A DNA stretch of 64,000 bases from VRUE01 sp963762205 (GCA_963762205.1 CAVXJZ010000002.1:186001-250000), one strand, 5' to 3'. Positions 42,821 through 54,809 are shown, counted from the stretch's first letter. Numbers and translations: made by a program. The notes: generated by a model from the sequence alone, not told the origin.

Positions 42821-45061
42821 TTAGGCGTCGACGTCTGCGTCGGCGCCGACCGGCTCGGCCTCGCCGCCGCTGAGAAAGCCGCCCAGGTCGGTGGCCGTGA
42901 TCAGAACCTGCCGCGGCTTCGAGCCCTCGTAGCCGGAGATGACGCCGCGGCGCTCGAGCATGTCGATCAGGCGCCCGGCGCGCGTGTAGCCGACCCGCAG
43001 CCGGCGCTGAATCATCGACACCGACGCGGTTTCGGTCTCGACGACGATGCGGATCGCGTCGTCGAGCAGGTCGTCGCTGTCGGGGTCGAAGTCGCCGCCG
43101 GCCTCGACGCCCTCCTCGACGACCTCGCGGGTCTCGAGCAGCTCCTCCTCGAATTCCGGCTCGCCCTGCTTCGCCCAGTGCTTGGTGATGCGGGCGATCT
43201 CGTCCTCGGTGATGAAGGCGCCCTGGATCCGCTGCAGCTTCGAGGTGCCGGCGCCGCGGAAGAGCATGTCGCCCTGACCGAGCAGCGCCTCGGCCCCGCC
43301 CTGGTCGAGGATCACCCGCGAGTCGGTCTGCGAGGAGACCGCGAAGGCGATCCGCGCCGGGATGTTGACCTTGATCGTGCCGGTGATGATGTCGGTCGAC
43401 GGCCGCTGGGTCGCGAGCACCAGATGGATCCCGGTGGCCCGCGACTTCTGGGCCAGGCGAATGATCGAGTCCTCGACCTCGGCCGGCGCGACCATCATCA
43501 GGTCCGCGAGCTCGTCGATCACACAGAGGATGTGGGGCAGCGGCGCCTCTCCCTCCTTCGCGCGCGCCCGGTTGAGCTCGTCGAGGTTTCGGCAACGGGC
43601 CTTGCCCATGATCCCGTAGCGGCTCTCCATCTCGCCGATCAGGTTGGCGAGCACGTTGGCGGCCAGGCGCGGCGAGGTTACGACCGGGGTCAGCAGATGA
43701 GGCACGTTCTCGTAGTGGTTGAGCTCGACCTGCTTGGGGTCGACGAGCACGAGCCGCACGTCGTTCGGCGAAGCCTGCATCAGGATCGAGGAGAGGATCG
43801 CGTTGACGCAGCCCGACTTGCCCGAGCCGGTCGTGCCGGCGACCAGCACGTGCGGCATCTTCGAGATGTCGGTCCAGACCGGGTTGCCGTCGATCCCCTT
43901 GCCGAGCCAGGCGACGAGGGGCGAGGTCTTCTGCGGTCGGCCCGCGTAGATGTCGCCGAGGCGGACGATGCGGCGGCGGGTGTTGGGCACCTCGACGCCG
44001 ACCGCCTGTTTGCCGGGGATCGGCGCCAGGATGCGGATGTCGGTCGAGGCCAGCGCGTAGGCGAGGTCGTTGCCCAGCTCGGTGACTTTCTTGACCTTGG
44101 TCCCGGGCGCGAGCCGCAGCTCGTAGCGCGATACGTGGGGGCCGCTGACGATGCCGACGATCTTCGCCTCGACGCCGAAGTGGCCCAGGGCCTCGACCAG
44201 CTTGCGCCCGACCGCGTCGTGGTCCCTCGGGTCAGGGCCCCTGTCGGCCCCCTTGCCCTTCTCGAGCGCCTTCGCCGGCGGCGGCCGGTAGGCGATCTGC
44301 TCGGATTCGGTGACGCCGCGCTTGTTGCCCTGCGGGGTGAGGGCGGGGAGCACGGCGGTGGACGGATCGGGTGGACCCTGGCCCGATGCGTCAGTACCTT
44401 GAGCCGCACCGTCGGGGTCCGCATCCTCCTCCGAGAGAGTCAGATCGCGATCGTCGTCGGACGCGGACAGGGCTTCGCCGTCAACGGCCGCCTCCTCCGC
44501 TTCGCGTCCGGGGGCGGCCGGCGAGGCTCCGCCCTCGTAGATGTCGTCGTCCTGGTCGGCGAGGGCGACGGTGGGCTCGAACTCGTCCTCGTCGGGATAG
44601 GCGCTCATCACGTCGGTGACGCCGGCCCGCGTCTCCTGATCCGAGAGGGTCTTCTCCCGGCGCCGCTGCTCGCGACTGCGGATCGCGGTCTCGGCGACCC
44701 CGTGGCCACCGAGGAAGACGCGGCGCAGGCCGCGCCCGACGCCGCGGAAGATCGAGGAGATCGAGGCCCCGGTGACCAGCACGCCGCCGACCACGAGGAT
44801 CAGCGCGGTCGCGATCCGGGCGCCGACGGCGCCGAAGAGGTACTCGAGCGCCGTCTGCACCCCGTAGCCGACCTTGCCCCCCTCCCAGCCGAAGAAGAGG
44901 ACGAAGGTCAGGTAGACGCCGGCGGCGATCAGCAGCAGCCCGATCAGGTCGAGATGTCGCTGCTCCAGGCCCTGCGGCAGATGCGGGCGCACGGATTTCC
45001 GCCCCTTCGGCCTCTTCGCCTTGGAGCCGCGCTTGGCCCCGCGCTTCTTGCGCACGAACAT
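42821..45061 (-). CDS. ftsK: DNA translocase FtsK/SpoIIIE
   Basis: A 746-aa septal DNA pump for chromosome segregation. ATG 45061 after GAGGG gives a basic N-terminus; earlier codons are not family-like. Membrane helices lie at about 28-170, and an acidic linker at 180-280. The alpha domain is followed by the RecA-like motor with Walker A VAGTTGSGKSGCVNAIL and RLVLVDPKQVELNHY, DELADLMMVAP (Walker B) and TQRPSTDIITGTIK. The C-terminal gamma domain (VSMIQRRLRVGYTRAGRLID) reads KOPS sites. It is shorter in the linker than E. coli FtsK, typical of Gram-positives. Confidence 0.95.
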   Translation of the reverse strand: MFVRKKRGAKRGSKAKRPKGRKSVRPHLPQGLEQRHLDLIGLLLIAAGVYLTFVLFFGWEGGKVGYGVQTALEYLFGAVGARIATALILVVGGVLVTGASISSIFRGVGRGLRRVFLGGHGVAETAIRSREQRRREKTLSDQETRAGVTDVMSAYPDEDEFEPTVALADQDDDIYEGGASPAAPGREAEEAAVDGEALSASDDDRDLTLSEEDADPDGAAQGTDASGQGPPDPSTAVLPALTPQGNKRGVTESEQIAYRPPPAKALEKGKGADRGPDPRDHDAVGRKLVEALGHFGVEAKIVGIVSGPHVSRYELRLAPGTKVKKVTELGNDLAYALASTDIRILAPIPGKQAVGVEVPNTRRRIVRLGDIYAGRPQKTSPLVAWLGKGIDGNPVWTDISKMPHVLVAGTTGSGKSGCVNAILSSILMQASPNDVRLVLVDPKQVELNHYENVPHLLTPVVTSPRLAANVLANLIGEMESRYGIMGKARCRNLDELNRARAKEGEAPLPHILCVIDELADLMMVAPAEVEDSIIRLAQKSRATGIHLVLATQRPSTDIITGTIKVNIPARIAFAVSSQTDSRVILDQGGAEALLGQGDMLFRGAGTSKLQRIQGAFITEDEIARITKHWAKQGEPEFEEELLETREVVEEGVEAGGDFDPDSDDLLDDAIRIVVETETASVSMIQRRLRVGYTRAGRLIDMLERRGVISGYEGSKPRQVLITATDLGGFLSGGEAEPVGADADVDA

Positions 45062-45108
45062 TGGCCCTCGCTTCGACACCGAGGGCAATAGACCTGCGCC
45101 GCCCGCAA

Positions 45109-45151
45109 CTGGACGCATTTGTTCCCGCTATGCGGGAGGAAGTGCGTCCAG
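45109..45151. repeat. Nested palindrome in the ftsK / response-regulator divergent promoter region
   Basis: CTGGACGCA (45109-45117) pairs with TGCGTCCAG (45143-45151), and an inner TCCCGC (45123-45128) pairs with GCGGGA (45132-45137). It lies 47 bp upstream of ftsK and 75 bp upstream of the response regulator. It could be an operator for the adjacent OmpR-type regulator or another copy of the dispersed palindrome family (right arm GGAAGTGCGTCC is similar to the 1856 copy). Confidence 0.6.
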
Positions 45152-45225
45152 GCGCGGGCCGGGCGGGCCTAAATTCGCGCTAAATGCAGCGGGGATCGGG
45201 TCCGGCCGCAGCTAACATCGAAGCG

Positions 45226-45921
45226 ATGCAGATGACCGATGCCGATGCCGGGGGAGGCCGGGTCCTCCTGGTCGAGGACGATGCCGAGATCGCCGACGTC
45301 CTGCGTCGCTCGCTGCGCAACGAGGGCTATGAGGTGCGCACCTCCGCCGACGGGATCGACGCGCTCGACGCCGCCGCGGGCTTCGTGCCCGACCTCGTCG
45401 TCCTCGACCTCGGGCTGCCCCGCCTCGACGGGATCGAGGTCTGCCGCCGGCTTCGCGCCGGCAGCGATGTGCCGATCCTGATGCTGACCGCCCGCACTGA
45501 AACCGAAGATAGGGTCGACGGGCTCGATAGCGGCGCCGACGACTATCTCGTCAAGCCGTTCGAGCGGCGCGAGCTGCTCGCCCGGATCCGCGCCCTGCTG
45601 CGCCGCAGGCCACCCCGCGGCACCGCCTCGCTCGAGGTCGGTGACCTCTCGCTCAACCCGGACACCCGCGAGGTGCGGCGCGGCAAGCGCGAGATCGAGC
45701 TCACCAACCGCGAGTTCGAGCTGCTCGAATTCCTGATGCGCAACGACCGCCTCGTCGTCTCCCGCGAGCGCCTCCTCGACGAGGTCTGGGGCTATGACCC
45801 GACCGCCGCCACCAACACGATCGACGTCTTCGTCTCCAACCTGCGGCGCAAGCTCGAGGCCGGGGGCGAGCCGCGGTTGCTGCACACCAAGCGCGGCGCC
45901 GGCTACGTGATCAAGGACTAG
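45226..45921 (+). CDS. OmpR-family response regulator
   Basis: A 231-aa two-domain regulator. The receiver has acidic pocket VEDDAEI, phospho-acceptor in VVLDLGLPRLDG, the switch Thr in ILMLTARTE and Lys in DDYLVKPF. The C-terminal winged helix (LTNREFELLEFLMRNDRLV, NTIDVFVSNLRRKLEAGGE) binds DNA. Start ATG 45226 or 45232; both give a normal receiver. It is 3 bp upstream of the histidine kinase, forming one two-component system. The pair lies on the strand opposite to ftsK and rnjA. Confidence 0.92.
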   Translation: MQMTDADAGGGRVLLVEDDAEIADVLRRSLRNEGYEVRTSADGIDALDAAAGFVPDLVVLDLGLPRLDGIEVCRRLRAGSDVPILMLTARTETEDRVDGLDSGADDYLVKPFERRELLARIRALLRRRPPRGTASLEVGDLSLNPDTREVRRGKREIELTNREFELLEFLMRNDRLVVSRERLLDEVWGYDPTAATNTIDVFVSNLRRKLEAGGEPRLLHTKRGAGYVIKD

Positions 45922-45924
45922 CGC

Positions 45925-47389
45925 GTGGGCTCACGCGCCAAGCGCCCCAAGCATCGCGGCAGGCGCCTGCGGCCCCGCAACTGGCCGGTCCGCTGGCGGC
46001 TCGCCGCGACCTCGGCGAGCCTGACCCTGATCATCCTCCTCGCCTTCGGCGCCGTGATCGGCCAGGTCGCGACCAACCGCATCCGCGCCGACTTCAACAG
46101 CGAGGTGAGTGGCGCCGCCCAGACCCTTGCTGCCGGAAATCAGGATCGTCTACACGCCGCTCGGCGCCGTCGGGCAGGGCCCCAGCCTCAACGACTTCGT
46201 CCGCCCCGACGACGCAACCGCGCGCGTCTACGACCTCAGCGGCAACCTGATCGAACACAGCAGCGGCGCCGCCCACCTGGGGCCGGTCGCGGCCGGCCTC
46301 TCGACCTTCCACGGCAACCGGGTGGCGACCGCCGCCGTCCGCAACGAAGGAGGCGCCGCCACGGGATACGTCCAGTACGGGCGCAGCCTCGCCCACGTCG
46401 ACTCGACCGTCAACCGACTCTGGCTCTTCATCGCGGCGGGCGTGCTCGGCGGCACGCTGCTCGCCAGCCTCGCCGGGCTGGCGATCGCCGGGCGGGCGAT
46501 GCGGCCAGTCTCCTCGCTGACCGCCAGCGCCCGTGAGATCGCCAACACCGGCGACCTCTCCCGCCACATGCCGGAGCCGAAGTTCGACGACGAGGTCGGC
46601 GAACTGGCACTAACCCTGGAGCAGATGCTGCGCTCCCTCGACGCGGCCCGCGCCGAGCGCGAGGCGGCGATGAAGAAGCAGCGCGAGTTCGTCGCCGACG
46701 CCTCGCATGAGCTGCGCACGCCGCTGACCAGCATCCTCGCCAACCTCGAGCTGCTACAGGCATCTCTGGGCGAGCCCGGCCGCGACGACGAGCAGGCGAT
46801 GATCGACTCCGCACTGCGCTCCTCGCAGCGGATGACGCGGCTGGTCGCCGACCTGCTCCTGCTCGCCCGCGCCGACGCCGGCCGGGCCGGGGCCCATCGC
46901 CGCTGCGACCTCGCCGAGGTCGCCGGCAACGCGGCGGTCGAGGCGGCGCCGCTGATGGGCGATCGCGAGCTGCTGGTCGACAACGAGCGCACGCTCTGGC
47001 TGCAGGGCAACCCCGACGAGCTGCACCGGATGATCCTCAACCTGCTCGACAACGCCGCCCGCCACACCCCCCCGACCTCCACCGTCGAACTGCGCCTGCG
47101 GGCAGACGCCGGCGACGCCGTCGTCGAGGTGGCCGACGACGGGCCGGGCATCGCGCCGGAGCTGCGTGCGCAGATCTTCGACCGCTTCGTTCGCGGCGAC
47201 GGCCCGGCCGACACCGCGACCGGCCCGGGGAGCGGCCTCGGCCTGGCGATCGTCAGCGCCGTCGCCGCCTCCCACGGCGGCACGGCCGAGGCCGACGAGT
47301 CGGAGGCGGGCGGCGCCCTCCTCCGGGTCCGGATACCGATGACCAGCGCCCCGAGGCGTGCCGCGCCGCCGGTTTTAGACCGCCTTTAG
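45925..47389 (+). CDS. Membrane sensor histidine kinase (one frameshift)
   Basis: Partner of the upstream regulator. A basic N-terminus, helix 1 (LTLIILLAFGAVIGQVA), an extracytoplasmic sensor of about 110 residues, helix 2 (LWLFIAAGVLGGTLLASLAG), a HAMP domain, H-box FVADASHELRTPLTSILAN, N-box LHRMILNLLDNAARHT, G1 VEVADDGPGIAP and G2 GSGLGLAIVSAV. An extra C at about 46134 shifts the frame just after helix 1; removing it gives LAAEIRIVYTPLGAVG. It starts at GTG 45925. About 487 aa when restored. Confidence 0.9.
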
Positions 47390-47425
47390 CGGGCCTGCAT
47401 ATCTTCCCCTCTGGACGAGACACAA

Positions 47426-47471
47426 GGGTCCGCCGGGTTCTCCCCAACAGCCCCCGGCGGGCCCTCTTTTT
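47426..47471 (+). terminator. Rho-independent terminator after the histidine kinase
   Basis: GGGTCCGCCGGG (47426-47437) pairs with CCCGGCGGGCCC (47453-47464), a 12-bp stem with one G-T pair and a 15-nt loop, followed by TCTTTTT. It sits 37 bp after the kinase stop and 29 bp before the convergent rnjA end. This is the clearest intrinsic terminator in the window. Confidence 0.88.
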
Positions 47472-47499
47472 CAGGGCGCCCCCGCGACACCCGGGACGC

Positions 47500-49164
47500 T
47501 CAGACCTCGACGACGACGGGCAGCACCATCGGCCGCCGGCGCAGCTTGTCGTAGACGAACTTCGCCACCGCGTCGTGCATGTCTTCCTGGATCAGGTGCA
47601 GCTCGCGGGTGCCGGCCTCCGCGGCTTCCTCGAGCGAGTCCTCGACCACGTCCTGGAGCTCTTCGACCAAGCCGCCGGCCTCCTCGAGGAAGGAGACGCC
47701 GCGAAAGCTCACCTCGGGATCGGCGACGACGCTGCCGTCGTCGGTTGAGATCGTCGCGACGACGATGAAGATGCCGTCGGCGGAGATCGCGCGCCGATCG
47801 CGCAGGGCTACGTCGTCGGGCTCGCCGACATTGACCCCGTCGACGTAGATCACCCCGGCGTCGATGTCCTCGCCGAAGCGGGCGCCGTCCTCGTCGACCT
47901 CGAGCGCCAGCCCGTTGCGGCCCTGGAAGATGTTCTCCTCGTCGATGCCGAGCGACTGGGCGAGTTCGGAATGCAGGCGCAGCCGCTTGAAGTCGCCGTG
48001 GACGGGCAGCACGTACTTCGGCTTGGTCAGGTTGATCATCAGCTTCAGCTCCTCCTGCCAGCCGTGGCCCGAGGCGTGGATCGGGGCGTCCTTGGCGGTC
48101 ACCACGCTGGCCCCGATCTCGTAGATGCGGTCGATCGTTTCGTTGACCGCGCGCTCGTTGCCGGGCACCGGGGTGGCCGAGAAGACGACCGTGTCGCCGG
48201 AGTGGAGGGTGACGTCGCGGTGGTCGTTGTTGGCCATCCGGCGCAGCGCCGAGAGCGGCTCGCCCTGGCTGCCGGTCGAGATCACGATCACCTTCTCGTC
48301 CGGGAAGTTCTCGATCTCGCGCGGCTGGATGAAGAGGCCGGAGGGCGCCTCGGCGACCCCCAGGCTGGAGGCGATGTTGAAGTTCTTGCGCATCGAACGG
48401 CCGACCAGCGCCACCCGGCGGTCGAGCTCGACCGCGGCGTCGATCACCTGCTGGACCCGGTGGATGTTGGAGGCGAACGAGGTGACGACGATCCGCCCCT
48501 TGCAGTCGGCGAAGGTCTCCAGCAGGGCCGGGCCGACGCTCGACTCCGACGGCGCCGTGCCCGGGCGGTCGGCGTTGGTCGAGTCGCCGCAGAGCAGCAG
48601 CAGCCCGTCGCGTCCGAGTTCCGCCAGCCGCGAGATATCGGCGGGACGTCCGTCGACCGGAGTCTGGTCGAACTTGTAGTCGCCGGTCATCAGCATCGAG
48701 CCCAGCCCGGTGGTGAGGATCACGCCACGCGCATCGGGGATCGAGTGCGAGAGATGGACGAGCTCGAGCTCGAAGGGGCCCGCCTTGACCGCCTCCCCGG
48801 CGGGCAGGTCCTGCAGCGGCGCGTCGGAGAGCTTGTGCTCGTCGAGCTTGGAGCGGACCATGCCGATCGTCAGCTGCCCGCCGTAGATAACCGGCGGCTG
48901 GCCGATCTCACGCAGCACGTAGGGAAGCGCGCCGACATGGTCCTCGTGGCCGTGGGTGAGGACGATCGCCTCGATGTCATCGGCGCGGTCGCGCAGGTAG
49001 GAGAAGTCGGGCAGGACGAGGTCGATGCCGAGCATCTCGGGCGTCGGGAACATCAGCCCGGTGTCGACGACGACGATCCGGCCGTCGTATTCGACCACGG
49101 TCATGTTCTTGCCGATCTCCCCCAGCCCGCCCAGGGGCAGAACGCGAAGCTTCTTCCCCGCCAC
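47500..49164 (-). CDS. rnj: Ribonuclease J
   Basis: A 554-aa beta-CASP metallo-RNase with 5'-exonuclease and endonuclease activity in mRNA decay and rRNA maturation. Metal motif VLTHGHEDHVGALP, LSHSIPDARGV, MTGDYKFDQTPVDG, beta-CASP region IVVTSFASNIHRVQQ, HASGHGWQEELKLM, and KYVLPVHGDFKRL. The C-terminal domain is present. GTG 49164. It is the distal gene of the pnp-M16-dapB-dapA run; having pnp and rnj in one cluster groups two RNA-decay enzymes. Confidence 0.95.
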   Translation of the reverse strand: MAGKKLRVLPLGGLGEIGKNMTVVEYDGRIVVVDTGLMFPTPEMLGIDLVLPDFSYLRDRADDIEAIVLTHGHEDHVGALPYVLREIGQPPVIYGGQLTIGMVRSKLDEHKLSDAPLQDLPAGEAVKAGPFELELVHLSHSIPDARGVILTTGLGSMLMTGDYKFDQTPVDGRPADISRLAELGRDGLLLLCGDSTNADRPGTAPSESSVGPALLETFADCKGRIVVTSFASNIHRVQQVIDAAVELDRRVALVGRSMRKNFNIASSLGVAEAPSGLFIQPREIENFPDEKVIVISTGSQGEPLSALRRMANNDHRDVTLHSGDTVVFSATPVPGNERAVNETIDRIYEIGASVVTAKDAPIHASGHGWQEELKLMINLTKPKYVLPVHGDFKRLRLHSELAQSLGIDEENIFQGRNGLALEVDEDGARFGEDIDAGVIYVDGVNVGEPDDVALRDRRAISADGIFIVVATISTDDGSVVADPEVSFRGVSFLEEAGGLVEELQDVVEDSLEEAAEAGTRELHLIQEDMHDAVAKFVYDKLRRRPMVLPVVVEV

Positions 49165-49170
49165 GGTCCG

Positions 49171-50055
49171 CTAGCCCGCCGTCACCGTCAGGCCGACGCT
49201 CTCCAGCGCCGCCCTCATCACGTCCCGCTGCCGATCGTCGAGCTCGACCATCGGCAGCCGCAGGGTTCCCGACGGAATGATCCCCGTCATCTCGAGCGCG
49301 GCCTTCAGCGGCATCGGGTTGGTGGTGACCCCGAGCGCGTCGTAGAGAGGCCGTAGGGTCGCGTCGATCTCATGCGCCCGCTCGAGGTCGCCGGCCTCGG
49401 CCGCGTCCCAGATCTCGCGCATCTGCGGCCCGACCAGGTGCGAGGCGACCTGGATCCCGCCGGCCAGGCCCAGCTCCAGGGTGCGCAGGAAGATGTCGTC
49501 GTTGCCGGCCAGCACGGCCATGCCCTCGATCGGGCCGAGCTCGTCGTTGTTCGCCTGCTTGACCGCGACCACGGTGTCGATCCTCGCCAGCTCGGCGAGC
49601 TGCTCGGGCGGGACGTTGACGATCGTGCGCGAGGGGATGTTGTAGGCGATCAGCGGCAGCTCGGGCACGGCGGCGGCGATCGCCTCGAAGTGGGCCAGGA
49701 TCCCGGCCCGGTTGGGCTTGTTGTAATACGGCGTGACGATCAGCGCGGCCTCGGCCCCGGCGTCCGCCGCCGCCTTGGTCAGCTCGATCGAGTGGCGGGT
49801 GTCGTTGGTGCCGGTTCCGCAGGCGACCAGCGCCCGATCGCCGACCTCGTCGACGACGGCGCGCAGCAGCGAGATGTGCTCGGCGTCGTCGAGTGTCGCC
49901 GCCTCGCCGGTGGAGCCGGCGACGACCACCCCGTGTGAGCCGTTCTCGATCAGGAACGCGGCCAGCCGCCGCGCAGCCGCCTCGTCGACGGCGCCACCCT
50001 CGTCGAAGGGGGTCGCCATCGCAGTCAGCAGTCCGCGGAGCTCGCTCATCGCCAT
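49171..50055 (-). CDS. dapA: 4-hydroxy-tetrahydrodipicolinate synthase
   Basis: First committed enzyme of lysine/DAP synthesis: condenses pyruvate with aspartate semialdehyde. A 294-aa TIM barrel with VVAGSTGEAATL (Thr of the triad), VTPYYNKPNRAG, the proton-relay Tyr in LIAYNIPSRT and the Schiff-base Lys in VVAVKQANND. Start ATG 50055 or 50049; the longer frame upstream is the shadow of dapB. It lies 17 bp after dapB. Confidence 0.95.
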   Translation of the reverse strand: MAMSELRGLLTAMATPFDEGGAVDEAAARRLAAFLIENGSHGVVVAGSTGEAATLDDAEHISLLRAVVDEVGDRALVACGTGTNDTRHSIELTKAAADAGAEAALIVTPYYNKPNRAGILAHFEAIAAAVPELPLIAYNIPSRTIVNVPPEQLAELARIDTVVAVKQANNDELGPIEGMAVLAGNDDIFLRTLELGLAGGIQVASHLVGPQMREIWDAAEAGDLERAHEIDATLRPLYDALGVTTNPMPLKAALEMTGIIPSGTLRLPMVELDDRQRDVMRAALESVGLTVTAG

Positions 50056-50072
50056 CAGCGTACCCGTCGCAT

Positions 50073-50744
50073 TCAGAGCAGGTTCTCGAGGCCGACCGTG
50101 AAGCGCTCCGGCAGCTCGCCGACCCTGCGAACCGCGAGCAGCACCCCCGGCATGAAGGAGTGGCGGTCGATCGAGTCGTGGCGGACGGAGAGCGTCTGCC
50201 CCTCGCCGCCGAAGATCACCTCCTGGTGGGCGACCAGGCCGGGCAGCCGCACCGAGTGGATCGGCTCGTGGACGTTGCCGCCGGCCGCCTCGATCAGCTC
50301 GGCGGTGCGCCGGGCGGTGCCAGAGGGGGTGTCGAGCTTCTTGTCGTGGTGGAGCTCGACGATCTCGCACTCGGGCATGTGGGCGGCGATCCGCTGCGAG
50401 ACCTCCATCATCAGCACGGCGCCGATCGCGAAGTTGGGCGCGAGCAGGCAGTTCGCGCCCGCCCCCGCCGACTCGGCGGCGGCGCGCAGCTCCTCGGTCT
50501 CGAACCCGGTCGTGCCGACCACCGCATGCACGCCCGCCTCGAGGCAGGTGCTCGCGTTGGCGACAGCGGTCTCCGGCGTGGTGAAGTCGACGACGACGTC
50601 GGCGTCGCCCAGGACCGAGGCGAGCTCGACCCCGAGCGCCGGGTCGGCGCGCCCGACCAGCTCCATGTCCTCGGCGCCCTCGACCGCCTCGCAGACGGCC
50701 TGGCCCATGCGCCCCGCGGCGCCCGATGCGACGACCCGGATCAT
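50073..50744 (-). CDS. dapB: 4-hydroxy-tetrahydrodipicolinate reductase
   Basis: NAD(P)H-dependent reductase after DapA. A 223-aa protein with the nucleotide motif VVASGAAGRMGQAV, DFTTPETAV, GTTGFETEEL, ANFAIGAVLM-type core (NFAIGAVLMMEV), the active-site ELHHDKKLDTPSGTA (His and Lys) and the C-terminal sheet. ATG 50744 overlaps the M16 peptidase stop (ATGA), so expression is coupled. Slightly shorter than E. coli DapB, typical of actinobacteria. Confidence 0.94.
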   Translation of the reverse strand: MIRVVASGAAGRMGQAVCEAVEGAEDMELVGRADPALGVELASVLGDADVVVDFTTPETAVANASTCLEAGVHAVVGTTGFETEELRAAAESAGAGANCLLAPNFAIGAVLMMEVSQRIAAHMPECEIVELHHDKKLDTPSGTARRTAELIEAAGGNVHEPIHSVRLPGLVAHQEVIFGGEGQTLSVRHDSIDRHSFMPGVLLAVRRVGELPERFTVGLENLL

Positions 50745-52014
50745 GCGGCCAGGAGGCTCTCGGAGACCGGCGCCAGGGCGTCGCGGAAGCATGACTCGCC
50801 GCGACCGATGCAGGCGGCCGAGAGTCGCTCGGCCCCGTAGAGCTCGGCGGCCAGCTCGGTCAGGTCGTCGACCTCGACCGCGTCCACCTTGGCCAGCATC
50901 TCGTCGAGGCTGTCGATCGGCAGGCCGAAGAGGGTCGCGCGGGAGATCCGCGCCATCCGCGCCGCGGTCGACTCCGAGGAGAGGACGAGGCGGCCCTTGA
51001 CGTTCTCCTTGGCCCGCGCCAGCTCCTCGCCGGAGACCGGCTCGGTGCGCAGCCGCTCGAGCTCGGAGCCGATGATCGCGCAGGCCTCCTCGACGTTGTC
51101 CTCGCGGGTGCCGACGTAGGTGGCGACCAGGCCGGAGTCGGTGTACTGATCGTTGTAGGAGCCGACCGCGTAGGCGAGGCCGCGCTTCTCGCGCACCTCG
51201 CGGAAGAGCCGCGAGGAGGTCGAGCCGCCGAAGATCGAGTCGAGCACGGCGAGCCCGTAGCGGCGCTCGTCCTCGCGCGAGATTCCCGGCGCCCCGAAGC
51301 AGATGTGGTACTGCTCGGTGTCCTTCTCGTAGAAGCGCAGCCGCGCCTCCTCCTCGGGGCCACCCCCGGCGCGGGGCCGTCCCCCCCGCCCGCGGGAGAG
51401 ACCAGCCGCTCGGCGAGCTCGACGATCCGCTCGTGCTCGAGGTGGCCGGCGGCGCCGACGACCACGTTGGCGCCCGTGTAGCGAGCGCGGTGGTAGGCGT
51501 CGATGTCCGGCACCGGTATCGAGGCGATCACCTCGGCCTCGCCCAGCACCCGGCGTCCGAGCGGATGGTCCCCGAAGACGGCGCCGGCGAGGACGTCGTG
51601 GACACGGTCCTGCGGCTCGTCCTCGTACATCGCGATCTCCTCGAGCACGACATCGCGCTCGGAGTCGATCTCCGGATACGTCGGGGCGAGCAGCATTTCG
51701 GCGAGCAGCTCGAAGACCTCGGCGGTGTGCTCGTCGAGGAAGCGGGCGTGGAGGTGGGTCGTCTCCTTCCCTGTGGCCGCGTTGACCGAGGCGCCGAGCC
51801 CGTCGAAGCGCTCGGAGATCTCGATCGCCGAGTGGCGCGCCGTGCCCTTGAACAGCAGGTGCTCGAGGAAATGCGAGACCCCGGCCTGCGCCGGGGTCTC
51901 GTCACGCGATCCCGTCCGCACCCAGAGCCCGAGCGCGACCGAGCGGACCGAGGGGACCTCCTCGGTCACGACCCGGACGCCCGAGCCCAGATCCTTGACC
52001 TTTGCGGCGCTCAA
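50741..52014 (-). CDS. M16-family zinc peptidase (one frameshift)
   Basis: A pitrilysin-type metallopeptidase, usually next to pnp in Gram-positives. The inverted zinc motif is HFLEHLLFKG (HxxEH) and the distal Glu lies in ERDVVLEEIAMYEDEP. The C-terminal M16 domain has LDSIFGGSTSSRLFREVREK and LAYAVGSY. A C7 run at about 51365 is the likely site of a one-base shift; reading through gives GGGPEEEARLRFYEKDTEQYH and then the intact C-terminal half. The start is probably TTG 52014 (LSAAKVKDLGSGV). Restored length is about 424 aa. It may process peptides or stalled proteins; substrate unknown. Confidence 0.9.
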
Positions 52015-52084
52015 CGACCGCACAGATGTTCGTGCTTCGCGCGCTGCGCGGAGAAACAGATACGGACGCTTGCGCGCTCCGAAC

Positions 52085-54331
<2,247 letters not shown>

Positions 54332-54386
54332 TTAGTTTTCCTACCTTCGGCCGCCCGGATGGCGGCCATCTGATTCAGAACTCTCG

Positions 54387-54406
54387 TTCTCTTTCGGGAA
54401 AGAGAG
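54387..54406 (-). promoter_or_regulatory. Hairpin in the rpsO-pnp intergenic leader
   Basis: TCTCTTT (54388-54394) pairs with AAAGAGA (54399-54405) around a CGGG loop; an alternative pairing of ACTCTC (54380-54385) with GAGAGT (54402-54407) is exclusive with it. It lies 56 bp upstream of pnp in the 168-bp gap after rpsO. In E. coli the same gap holds an RNase III site used for PNPase autoregulation; a similar role here is inference only. The rest of the gap shows nothing coding. Confidence 0.45.
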
Positions 54407-54499
54407 TACAGAGGCGCCGACGTGCCTGAAGTGAGCGTCGAGGATCGGGTCCGTGCCGGGGGCGTCCCCCGGCCACGACCACGCCGACGGGCGCGCTTC

Positions 54500-54769
54500 C
54501 TAGCGGCGCAGGCCCAGCTCGGAGACCAGGGCCCTGTAGCGCTCGAGGTCGGAGCGCTCGAGGTAGCGGAGCATGCGGCGGCGCTTGCCGACCAGCATCA
54601 GCAGCCCGCGCCGCGAATGGTGGTCTTTCGGGTGGGTGCGCAGGTGCCCGGTGAGCTCGTTGATCCGCTCCGTCATCAGTGCGACCTGGACCTCGGCGGA
54701 CCCGGTGTCGCCGTCGCCCCGACCGTGCTTGCCGATCAGCTCGCTCTTCTTCTCGTTCGTCAGGCTCAT
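54500..54769 (-). CDS. rpsO: 30S ribosomal protein S15
   Basis: An 89-aa 16S rRNA-binding protein with HGRGDGDTGSAEVQVALMT, the conserved LTGHLRTHPKDHHSRRGLL and LVGKRRRMLRYLERSD. The start MSLTNEKK at 54769 matches the family. It normally follows ribF; here a 5.9-kb integrative element separates them, beginning 41 bp upstream of this start. Confidence 0.97.
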   Translation of the reverse strand: MSLTNEKKSELIGKHGRGDGDTGSAEVQVALMTERINELTGHLRTHPKDHHSRRGLLMLVGKRRRMLRYLERSDLERYRALVSELGLRR

Positions 54770-54809
54770 CTCGTAAAAAAGCCGCGCACCCGGGGGGTCA
54801 CGGCCGTTG

